Shown here piece by piece: positions 11,223-20,245 of a stretch of 38,994 nt of DNA (its first letter is position 1; the number at the start of each line of letters is the position of its first letter). The notes under the pieces were generated by a model. The model saw only the letters and a program-made list of their open reading frames with translations, had not been told where the DNA came from and did not search any database. The translations under genes and the position numbers were made by a program. This DNA comes from Zancudomyces culisetae (lineage: Eukaryota > Kickxellomycota > Harpellomycetes > Harpellales > Legeriomycetaceae): the NCBI GenBank assembly GCA_001969505.1, contig LSSK01000847.1, positions 1-38,994 on the forward strand. Reading direction: 5' to 3'.

Positions 11223-12786
11223 ATGGGAGAACTGAAGACAGCTTTTTATAATCCTTACCAGGTTAAACACCGGCGGAGAACCACAAAAGAACAATTTCAA
11301 GTCCTTGAAAGCACTTTCCAGAGTAACAACAAGCCACCCGCCGAAGTAAGGCGTGAAATCGCAGCTAAGCTTTCAATGACACCGAGAGAAGTCCAGGTTT
11401 GGTTCCAGAACCGTAGAGCCAAAGAGAAGAATGCAAATACTCGAGCAAAGCCTCTGGAAAAACATGTCTCAGGTAACGCCTCTTCTCGTCTTTTTTGTGT
11501 TGTTTTATGAAGGTGACTACTGTTTACTCTTTTTTCACGTATGTATATAAAGAGGTGTGCTCTTTGAAGTTTGGAATAGAGACGTAACTAGTGGTTAAGA
11601 TCACCCAATTTTGCGTACTCGTGTGAGAAATGAGAAAAGACATTTGGGGTATCTCACTCTTTTTCTCTCCTTTGCTCTCCCCTGATTATTTTTTTCTCTT
11701 TATTTTTTTTCGGATCAAATGAGTGTTGCTTTACTTTTTTATCCTCTGTACTAATATTTATGTGTCTACACACTGCTATTTTTAGAAATTAAAGTAAACC
11801 CAGCAAGTGTATATGGCACGTTTGGCGCTGGCCCGGTCGACGGCTACGGGATAGGAACAATTCCTTTCGGTGCTCCCGGGAATTCAAGAAATGTTGGCTT
11901 TGGTACAGGCTCACTATACAACAATAATAGTACAGGTAGCCATAGTGGTTTTTATAGTAACCAAAACCACTATTATCAAGACGGTACTATTGCGTCCATG
12001 GGACACAGGCAACAAATTATTAGGCGGACAAATATGGGTTTAGAAGGTCATGTTGGAGCCAGTATGTATAATAATGAACCAAATATTGAAAATTATATTT
12101 CGGGTATGTACAGCATTAAAAAAAATGAAAAAAACGGCGAGCAGCTAAATGATTGTGAAGGAAATTACAACCCTTACAGAGGCAGCGATGAGCTGGGTTT
12201 TCAAAGAAAGGATATAGGACTAAATCATGGCGAACCATCTAACCAATCCCAACACGGTCATATAGACAGTGCACCATACTATGGGCCTGGGAAAACAGAT
12301 GTATTTCTGCATAGGGATGGTGCAAGTCTGGAAGGCAGCGATCCTTATGCCGGATATACACAAAATTATAACCAAAAAAAGGAAACACAGGTTTTAAATC
12401 TACCTGATGTAAACTACGGGCAAGAAAGACAGAGCATTGGTCCTCATGAAAATTATATGTTATCGCACATTAAGGCAAATGGTTACAACTCCCAGCCTCT
12501 TTTGGCTGTCCACAAACCAGATTATACACAAATTTCACCAGGTGGATATGGATTGTCTCTCGGTCCTCGTGGAGCGTTTGGTCAAGGAAACAGGGTTATT
12601 TCCGACTCTGGTGGCTCTACGTATACGATTCAGCCCCAACAAGGAATTCAAAGTATCTCGGCCTTCCAGAACCGGAGCAGCTCCCAGACGTATCTTGATA
12701 TTCAGGATGCACCTGTTCTTCCCCACCAACATACAAACAATCTTTACTTTTTGTCTCAATCCAATAACTCGCAAAAAACCCAGTGA
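11223..12786 (+). CDS. Homeodomain transcription factor, two exons
   Basis: Exons are 11223-11472 and 11786-12786 (416 aa). The 313-nt intron has donor GTAACG and acceptor TTTTTAG, with CTGTACTAAT as a plausible branch site; the junction restores the frame. Residues about 15-72 form a typical (non-TALE) homeodomain. It has a basic arm KHRRRTT and recognition helix VWFQNRRAKEK with Gln50 and Asn51 in homeodomain numbering, so it should bind TAAT-core DNA. The rest is rich in Gly, Asn, Gln, Ser and Tyr, without a second domain I recognise, and is probably an intrinsically disordered regulatory region. Fungal proteins of this type include Pho2, Yox1 and Phx1; I cannot choose among them. The homeodomain lies entirely in exon 1, so intron retention would still yield a short DNA-binding protein ending soon after the splice donor. 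It is preceded by 4.5 kb of non-coding DNA, suggesting complex control. Confidence 0.92.
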
Positions 12787-13924
12787 TATTTTTTCTTATT
12801 AGGATTAGGAATAAGGTATGTATAAATAACACATGCTCGCTTTTTTTTTATACACATTTTGTTAACTTGCACTAGATTTCTTTTATTATATATTTATTGC
12901 CGCTAGTCCGTTTTTCATGTTTTAATACAAAAAAAGCTTCATGCAACTTTTGCATTTCTTGAGGCTTTGTTATGTTTCTAGTCTGCTCGAAAGATATTAA
13001 CATAATCACAACCAAAGTATTACCAAATTTATGTCAGAGTTTTAATAGCTTTCTCGAGCCAATTTACTAAGATATCTTTACTGTCACTATAAATTGAAGT
13101 GTCATCTAGAAAATAAAACGAGAGTCTGGCTAGCTTTATTTCTATCGCTTGGTACGAAGTGCACAGGCTACATGCTTTATTTGTACGATTGGGCGTGGGG
13201 TGAAGCTTGAAGGGTTTCGTCTTAAACAGGTACTTTTAGTGGTGATTTCATCCATCATCCCCTCTCATTATTTCATACTTTTACTTTTACTTTTCTTTTA
13301 CTTTTAAACAAAAGCCCACCTCCTCCCCCCCCTTCTGCCAAAAAAAAAAACTTTACTGTCTTGTATATCAACTCTTTTCGATCTACTCAAAAACATCATT
13401 AACCAGAACTTTCAAAAATTTCTTCTTTTTTTTCTTGACTTGGCTAATGTAAACAACCACCAACAACATGGCTGGTTCAAGAATAATCTGATCCAAGCAG
13501 ATGTTTTTGTAATCAAATACTAAGCTACTACAAAGTTTCCATAATTCGCACATGCCAGTTTCAGGAACAAGTCGGGCCCCTCATGTGATTTGCTGAGTTT
13601 GTCAAATCATTATACAATGTTTATTCAGCATTATCTAGTAATTTGCTGAAATGGAATAGCATAGAATTTCTCCAGTTTGTTTTTTTCTTTGGCTTTCCTT
13701 TGCCATGGTTGGCATTTTTTATCTAAAATTCAGCGTATCATTTTTATTCGCCTAGAAAAATTTTTTTTTGCGTTTCAAAAGTTATCTTTGCCAACTACTA
13801 TAAAAATCGCCCTATGCTCTGCCGCTTTTTTAACTTGCACATTTTTTCAAACATTTAATTCATTGCAGATTTTGTTGCATATTAATTAAAACGGAAATAA
13901 ACGAAAAACCTAAGAAACAGCAAA
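12787..13924. other. Intergenic region, homeodomain gene to MIX17
   Basis: This 1.1 kb between two genes on the same strand contains the homeodomain gene's 3' end and the MIX17 promoter. It shows a CTTTTA-type pyrimidine repeat (about 13278-13307) and an 8-nt poly-C run (13325-13332) inside a pyrimidine-rich stretch about 600 bp before the MIX17 ATG. No gene is evident. Confidence 0.5.
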
Positions 13925-14614
13925 ATGGCCGGAAGAAGAAGCTCTTCAGGAAGAAGTTCATTTGGAAGAAGTACACAAACTCGTAGCGCAAGCACAATGG
14001 CTGCTCCTGCACCCGTTTATAGGCCAGCACCCGCTCCAGCTGCTGCGCCAGCTGCTGCTCCTGCTCATGCCGCACCAACTGCGCAACCACGACAACCAGG
14101 TCTCTTTGCACAGGTAATTTCAGCATCTCCTTATCCTTCTTCCATCTCACTTTTCCCATCCTTCCTTTACTTTTTTCATGCGAATTCGCACTTCAAGTAA
14201 ATATTTATTTACCCAATACACTAATACATATAGATGGCCGCAACTGCCGGTGGTGTAGCCGTAGGATCTGCTGTAGGGCATGTTGTTGTAAGTACATGAT
14301 CTATAATCTAAACTTTTGGTATCCATTTAATCGAAATTTGGGGAAATATAACAAGTGAATTCAATCTAAATTCATAGGGTGGGGCACTCACCGGAGCCTT
14401 TAGTGGTGGTAGTGATTCAAACCGTGTACAAGAACAACAACAACAACCAACACTTCAATCATCCAGCTTCAGCCAAAATGAAGTCCGCTCTTGCGATGCA
14501 GATGCCAAAGCCTTTACTCGTTGCTTGGAATCCACCAACAATGATATGAACTCTTGTCAATACTATTTGGACATGTTGAAGCAGTGCCAGGCATTTGCCA
14601 GCAATAGTCTTTAA
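13925..14614 (+). CDS. MIX17: Twin-CX9C mitochondrial intermembrane-space protein, MIX17/CHCHD2 family
   Basis: Exons are 13925-14113, 14234-14287 and 14378-14614, all in phase 0 (159 aa). Donors are GTAATT and GTAAGT; both acceptors are TAG. The N-terminus is Arg/Ser-rich (MAGRRSSSGRSSFGRS) and looks like a mitochondrial presequence. An Ala/Pro-rich linker follows, then a Gly/Ala hydrophobic segment spanning exons 2 and 3 (GGVAVGSAVGHVVGGALTGA) of the kind typical for this family. The C-terminal CHCH domain has two CX9C motifs: C(DADAKAFTR)C and C(QYYLDMLKQ)C. Family members are oxidised by Mia40 in the intermembrane space and support respiratory-chain function. Length and order match yeast Mix17 and human CHCHD2. 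The 18-codon middle exon would drop out in frame if skipped, shortening the hydrophobic segment. Confidence 0.93.
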
Positions 14615-15201
14615 TTTATTTTTAAAAAAGGAATTTAAGTGTATATTTGAACATTGGGTTCTGGGTGTATCAAAAAATAAACCCACGCTCGCTAGATAAA
14701 TAAATAGTTTTTTAAGAAACTCGGGCCGTATTAGGCACTCTTTTTTATTTTTTTTGTTTTTGCGTTTATCGTATCACAGTGCATTTACTTCTCGCATACT
14801 GACTTTCGTCTGTCAATTTATGAACTGCACTTTCCTAGCAAAGGGTGCGCGTCTAGATGTGAATGTATTTTATTAATGCTATTGCGGAAAATAAGCAAAA
14901 TTAAATTATGATAACATGGGGTTAGTTAGTGCTGTGTATAAGTCAAAAATATCATTAATAAGTATGTGGTCTAGCACTCGCAGCCCGGCTTCAGCATAAC
15001 TCATCCAAGCGAGCCCATCAAAGTTACTAGTACCATTAGTGTGTGGTTTTGGTTGGTGTGTCCTAGATAATCGCCAACAGTGCCTCAAATAAATGATCTT
15101 GTTTATAAGTATAATATATAATTTTTTCATGTACCGTTTTTGGCGCAAAAAAAAAAAGAGAGAGAGGTTGGCTGAATAGAACCCAACGCATTATGAACAC
15201 C
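14615..15201. other. Intergenic region between convergent MIX17 and the secreted repeat-protein gene
   Basis: These 587 bp hold the 3' ends of two convergent genes. A run of A followed by GAGAGAGAG lies around 15148-15163. A minus-strand frame (14906-15148) of 80 codons has a partly protein-like tail, but there is no room for its own promoter and I recognise no homologue (see findings). Confidence 0.45.
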
Positions 15202-16665
15202 TTAAGATTTCTTAATGATGGTTATTATGTTATCTTTGGTTTTGCTTTCGAATTTCTGGCTGTGGTCATCCTTTGAGGTTTGTTTATAAACATTGTTATC
15301 TTGTTGATTGTAGGTGTTTCCGTCAGACTTTTGATACTCATATGGTCTGTAAGCATTTATGTAATTATCCTTTTGTTGACTATACTTGTTATTACTCCTG
15401 TAATCATCATATTCGTATCCGTATCCATACCCATACTCTTGTGGGTTATATCGTGTTTGGTATGTATTTGAGTAGGCTCCATTCTGAAAATTGACTTTGT
15501 AGTAGTTTTGGTTATCATTATACATCTTTGGGTTTGACTTATCTTGTTTTGGGTAGTATCCAATATATTTTTGCTTATTTGAAGGATACTTATCAGATCC
15601 ATCATAGTTGTAATAGTCACCCATACCTGAGCTCTTATAATATGGATATTTGTCTTCGTAATCCTCATAAGAGGGGTAATCGTTATCAGCATAGCGGTAT
15701 TTGGAATTATAATAAATAGGGGTGGTTTGGTAACGATTCTCTTGATGGTATGTCTTGATGCATGATGCGTGGTTGTCAAATGTTGTAGTTACTGTCGATA
15801 TAGACACAGTGGTAATGACCTTTTCTATGTAGCTTGGACCTTGAGTGTGAGTCATGTACACAATGCTTATTTGTGTGGAAATTGAATTGCTATATGATAT
15901 ACTTCCAGCAGTATTATAGTAATTACTGGTTATTGGGGTTGGGATAGTATTGTATGGAAATGGAGTTGATGTAGTATAGTGATTGGCGGATGTAGTGTAG
16001 TGGTTAACAGGTGTAGTGTAGTGGTTAACAGGTGTAGTATAGTGGTTAACAGGTGTAGTATAGTGGTTAACAGATGTAGCATAGTAGTTGACGGGTGTAC
16101 TTGAAGTCCCATAGTAGTTTCCTGATGAAATATAGTAGTTGTTAGTGGTAGGAGGTGGAATGGTATTATATAATATGGTGGTGGGTGGATTGTAGTAATT
16201 GATACTTGTAGGTGGTGTGCTAGTATGACGTTTGGTAGGAGTGGTGTTTTGATGGCCTTTAGTGGGGTTGGCGTTTCCGTGATTGCCACCAGCGAAGTTG
16301 TTGACATTTATGCTATCTTCATTATCATCCTCATTATCATTCGGAAATACTGCAAGGTACTGACTTCCGTGGTAGTTAACATATAGCTCTGTATATGTAC
16401 GGGTTCGAGTGGTGGATTGATCATCACCGCTAACATTACCACCAACACCAACACCAACACCATTTGCCTGTGCTGTAAAGTCATCGGATATCCTTGTCAC
16501 CCTTGGTATCTCAACAAAAATACCACCTCTTTCATTGTCAATACTACGTTTCTGTTTGTGTCTACGTAATACGCCTTGTCTACCCAGTGTCTTTGGTACA
16601 GGATATGAGTTTATTGTGCTGGAAAGTGCAGATATTAAGAGTATCCACCTATTTGACGATAGCAT
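15202..16665 (-). CDS. Secreted Tyr/Thr-rich repeat protein with a Kex2-type processing site
   Basis: Single exon, 487 aa. Residues 1-20 form a signal peptide (hydrophobic WILLISALSSTI, then NSYPVP). A basic stretch, RRHKQKR, ends with KR at 39-40, a good Kex2 site, so the product is probably a pro-protein processed in the Golgi. The middle is rich in Asn, Tyr, Thr and Pro. Six 7-residue units of the type VNHYTTP lie at residues 192-233. Beyond about residue 310 it is strongly Tyr/Asn/Asp/Lys-rich and hydrophilic, ending in TIIKKS. There is no GPI signal and no second membrane segment; only one Cys remains (302). I recognise no enzyme domain. A secreted or wall-associated structural protein, perhaps Tyr-cross-linked, is an inference. 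A TATA-like TATATAA lies about 150 bp upstream. Confidence 0.85.
   Translation of the reverse strand: MLSSNRWILLISALSSTINSYPVPKTLGRQGVLRRHKQKRSIDNERGGIFVEIPRVTRISDDFTAQANGVGVGVGGNVSGDDQSTTRTRTYTELYVNYHGSQYLAVFPNDNEDDNEDSINVNNFAGGNHGNANPTKGHQNTTPTKRHTSTPPTSINYYNPPTTILYNTIPPPTTNNYYISSGNYYGTSSTPVNYYATSVNHYTTPVNHYTTPVNHYTTPVNHYTTSANHYTTSTPFPYNTIPTPITSNYYNTAGSISYSNSISTQISIVYMTHTQGPSYIEKVITTVSISTVTTTFDNHASCIKTYHQENRYQTTPIYYNSKYRYADNDYPSYEDYEDKYPYYKSSGMGDYYNYDGSDKYPSNKQKYIGYYPKQDKSNPKMYNDNQNYYKVNFQNGAYSNTYQTRYNPQEYGYGYGYEYDDYRSNNKYSQQKDNYINAYRPYEYQKSDGNTYNQQDNNVYKQTSKDDHSQKFESKTKDNIITIIKKS
15967..16092 (-). repeat. Six tandem 21-bp units coding for VNHYTTP-type heptapeptides
   Basis: The units are in frame in the secreted repeat protein. 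The four central ones are nearly identical in DNA (TAGTGGTTAACAGGTGTAG on the plus strand) and the outer ones have diverged, as expected for a tract that grows and shrinks by recombination. Confidence 0.9.
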
Positions 16666-16810
16666 TGTGGCTGATTTTTGTTTTGCTGATGGTTTAAGCG
16701 TTTAGATTTGTTAGGTTATCAATGGGTGTGTCTGTTCCTGTTTTTTCTTTCTTTTTTTTAAAGAAAAAAGCTTAAGCTTATTAATGCTGCTGGTATGAGT
16801 GTGCAAGGAG

Positions 16811-16817
16811 TATATAA
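16811..16817 (-). promoter_or_regulatory. TATA-box candidate for the secreted repeat-protein gene
   Basis: The plus strand reads TATATAA about 150 bp upstream of the ATG at 16665. It is the best-placed TATA-like string; the call rests on position only. Confidence 0.3.
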
Positions 16818-17806
16818 TTTCTTCTTTGTCTTTTTTGAACTGCCATACTACATCGTTATTTATATACTATTTCCGACCAAGCGATCGAGTTAAACTGACC
16901 TTGTGCATATAAACTTGCACTGATGGTCATACTTACATAACAAAGAGACCATTACTCCCAAGGGATGTGTATGGAGTGGAGTGGTATGATTAAGGTAACA
17001 ACATTGTGTATTGCACCTACCTGTAGTATATGAGTTTATTTTTTTTTGGACCATTCTTGGCATAAACCAAATGTCAGTGAACATTATCGACCTTTCTTTA
17101 TTTTCGAAAGAGGGAAAGGTAAATCATCTTTGAATATTTATTTCATAGGAAAGATAAGTTTGTAAAATATAACATTTTTTGGATATGATAAATTAGTAGC
17201 TGGAGTCATGTATCTAGCTCTTCATATGAGTAGCCTCTTGCCGAGCTTTTCCCACCCTCTTTATGACTTTTTTTTGGGGTTTAGGTCTACATTTTCAACA
17301 ATACCACTAGGAAAATCAAAAAATTCTCAGCATACATTTTCTTTGTTTCCAAAGACAAGTGTAATGTATATTTAAAATAAAAAAGTAGTCACCTTAAATC
17401 CAGTTCCCTAACACATTTTTCCATCTTTCTAGTTACCAAATAACAGCAGTTGTCATGAGATATAGAAAAAATAAAGGAGAAACACAAGTCCTCAAAACAA
17501 GATATATACATTTCAACTTGTAGAGCTCTGGTATGTAAAGAAGATATGTTTTGTCGAAAAAAAAAAGACTAGAGGCTGTTACGGAATGTGTTCGTCCAAT
17601 AGTAACATCAAAAAGCTTCACAGTGTTTTTGAAATAGGATATCATCTTGTAATATATCAAAGCGATACTTTTTCATTTGGTTTCTTTTTTTTTAAAAAAA
17701 ACTTTTGTTAACTAAAGAGCTGCATCGGCGTATTGTATATATTTTACTCAACTACATGAGGCAATATCACAATATGTAGTTATTTCACACAATATGAATG
17801 GAAACG

Positions 17807-17845
17807 AGACAGAATATCCAAAAAAAAGTAGTTGATATTCTGTCT
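17807..17845. repeat. Perfect 12-bp inverted repeat, 15-nt spacer
   Basis: AGACAGAATATC at 17807-17818 is matched by its exact reverse complement GATATTCTGTCT at 17834-17845. The spacer is A-rich. It lies about 340 bp upstream of the TFC1 ATG in the divergent promoter region. It could be a hairpin or a dyad for a dimeric DNA-binding protein; the function is not known. Confidence 0.85.
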
Positions 17846-18180
17846 TTCATTTTTAGTCACATATGTTGAGGTAATTTGTAATTATGTAGGTGGTGCTCAA
17901 AACATATTACTGGTCAACCACCAATCTAGTGACCCGGTATTTCTAGTAAATAAAAACATCAATATGTAGCAATGAAAAAAGTATGTACATCAGAACAATC
18001 CGAATTGATTGTTGCGCATACTCCCGATTTCACATTGTATGAATTTGGGTAACATATTTTTTTTTTCCTTTTAAATTTTTTTGGAGCTATATTGAGAAAT
18101 CGTGTACATCTACTATAGTTGATTAAGTTGGAAAAAAAAATTGTAAATATATCCAAGTAAAAATATATACGTGAAAAAAA

Positions 18181-20144
18181 ATGACTGAGGAGGCTGCAAA
18201 GAAGAATTTCCCTGAAAAGATATACTTTGGTGTTGAGTACCCTGGCTATGTAAAATCTGTTGAGAAGGCAATAGAAACCATGGGGGGCTGCGAAAAGATA
18301 GCAAATTCAGTGTTGATGAAATCGGACGATGGACTTGAATTGAGCTATGATCCCGAGGACATGTATCTAAAGCCGCTGGTTGGCGACATTGTTTATACAG
18401 GAAACATGCTACTAAAAGTTACACGAAAAGTTAAAAAGTATAAAGATGGGAGGGTTGAGCCCATTGATAGTAAATGGGATGTTGAAAACATGGGAATTAT
18501 CAGCAAAACAGCACGCTTTCGAGGTAAAATTATATATTTTTGGTGCTTTATCAACAACTATAGGTTTGGCAGTGATGAAATTTGATTTTAATTTAAGAAA
18601 AACAGATACTTGAAATGCGGGAAACATTAAACAATTATGGAACAAAAAAAATAGGTATGGCTGACTGGCATTTTGGGACGGAGCGGGATGATAATGTGTA
18701 CAAATATATTGAAGAAAGCAAAAGCTTGACTTCGCTAGGCTCAATAGACAAATTGACCAAAGAATTGTTAGAGGTGCCGGAAATCTTCTATACTACACCG
18801 TTGCCTTTTATGGCCAAAATGAGCTGGTCGTTCAAAACACCGTAAGTGGAGATTTACTATAATATTGTAGTTATACAACTAGTTTTTTTTATTGATATTC
18901 GAGTAGTTTAGTATACTATAAGATAACGTTAGTTGATTGTTTGCCGAATATCTGGTCATTCTGAACAGAGAGCATGTAAACAAACACTGGAAATGATATA
19001 AATACATATACAATATACGTATTTATTTAATAGGGGTGCAAAAGCAAATCCATATACTCGTGAACACTTTGAATTAAGAGAAAATGGGGTCACACCAGTA
19101 ACAGAGTATGTGGCAAAAAAGAAAAAGAAAAATTCAAGAATGATCATGGTTAAATATGGGCAAAAAGAATACCCAAAAATGAACTTTGAACTGTACAAGG
19201 GACCAGGTATTAGAAACATAAACTTTGAGATACTAGAAATATTCCGAAAGCAGTTTGAGGAAAGACCAATATGGAAAAAGACAGTTCTAGACCAAAAGCT
19301 TCCAACAAGTTTATTGCGAAGGAGGGTGCTTTTGATGAGGATCCTATCATCGGTTGCATTTTTTGTGACGAGTGGACCATGGAGGGACACGTGGATTAGG
19401 TTTGGGTATGATCCACGTAAGGACCCAAAGAGTTTTATATATCAGCTGGTAGATGTGCGCGCTCAAATTGGTCGAAAATCTAGGTTTGTAGAATACGAAG
19501 ACTTTGAAGGTGACGAAAAAGAAAATAAAAAAACCAACGATGGTTATGATCCTAGTCTTAATGATACTGAAGACAGGATGGTGGTAGATCAAGAGGAAGG
19601 CGCAAGTAGAGAAAGCAGTGTTGGGATATATGATGGGTATGCTGATGGCAATAGGGCTAATTCTGATGTGAATGCGCCACCACAGCCTTCAAAAATGCTT
19701 GGAACTGTACAAATATGCGACGCCAATGTTAAAGAGCTTAAGCCTATTCTTAGACAACCAAATATACTGTTAAGTGTATGTTGTAAAGAGACTGGGTGGA
19801 TAAAGCCACATGTTTTAAAAAAAATCAAAGACATTTTGAAGAGCTCCAAAGATCGAACACAAGTAATCGGGGTAAATCTTCAGCTTGACCGCGGCGAAGG
19901 GGAAGGAGAAGGAGAAGGAGAAGGAGAAGGAGAAGGAGAAGGGGAGGAAGAGCAAAATGAAAGTAAACTTTATGGCGTAAATGGGAAGCAGGAAGGAGAA
20001 TATGAGGAGGAAGATGATGATGAAGACGAGGAGGAGGACGACGAAGAAGAAGAAGAAGATGATGATGATGAGGAAGAAGAAGAGGAGGAGGAGGATAGCT
20101 TTGACGAACAAGACATAATCAAAAAGATACAAAGCGGGATGTAG
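18181..20144 (+). CDS. TFC1: RNA polymerase III initiation factor TFIIIC subunit (tau95/GTF3C5)
   Basis: Exons are 18181-18523, 18598-18841 and 19034-20144 (565 aa). Intron 1 has donor GTAAAA; its acceptor is the AAG at 18595-18597, because the next AG (18606) would break the frame. Intron 2 has donor GTAAGT and acceptor TAG. TFIIIC binds the A and B boxes of tRNA genes and recruits TFIIIB; this subunit contacts the A-box side. Visible family marks are the N-terminal GVEYPGYVKSVEKAI followed by MGG, the central MSWSFKTPGAKANPY, RPIWKKTVL (about 273) and GPWRDTWIRFGYDPRKDP (about 310) followed by IYQLVDVR. The C-terminal 80 residues are a (GE)n tract and a long Asp/Glu run, as in other Tfc1 proteins, which end in an acidic tail. 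Length is close to the yeast family norm. It converges on SLY1 with about 100 bp between stop codons. Confidence 0.95.
19894..19946 (+). repeat. In-frame GGAGAA hexanucleotide repeat coding for (GE)n
   Basis: Repeats of GGAGAA/GGGGAA in the acidic tail of TFC1 encode about eight Gly-Glu pairs. A hexamer repeat can change length without breaking the frame. Confidence 0.9.
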
Positions 20145-20245
20145 CTGGAACTAACTTTGGTTAAATACGGGTTGTAACATATATAAATAGTTTATTTAAA
20201 AGTAGGAAAACGTGGAAATGTAAAAGTAAAAATAAATAAAGTATA

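Larger units (their letters stand above)
16666..18180. other. Divergent promoter region between the secreted repeat protein and TFC1
   Basis: This 1.5 kb must hold both promoters. It contains an inverted repeat (17807-17845), T-run/A-run pairs that could form hairpins (about 16745-16767 and 17686-17702) and TATA-like strings. No gene is seen. Confidence 0.5.

Noticed and set aside
12437-12832. Overlapping frames on both strands inside homeodomain exon 2
   Set aside because: Shadows of a low-complexity exon whose frame joins that of the homeodomain.
15357-16307. Two long minus-strand frames within the secreted repeat protein
   Set aside because: They are shifted-frame shadows of its tandem repeats, with no start context or known domain.
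19815-20132. Minus-strand frame rich in Phe, Leu and Ile
   Set aside because: It is the antisense of the Glu/Asp codons in the TFC1 acidic tail.
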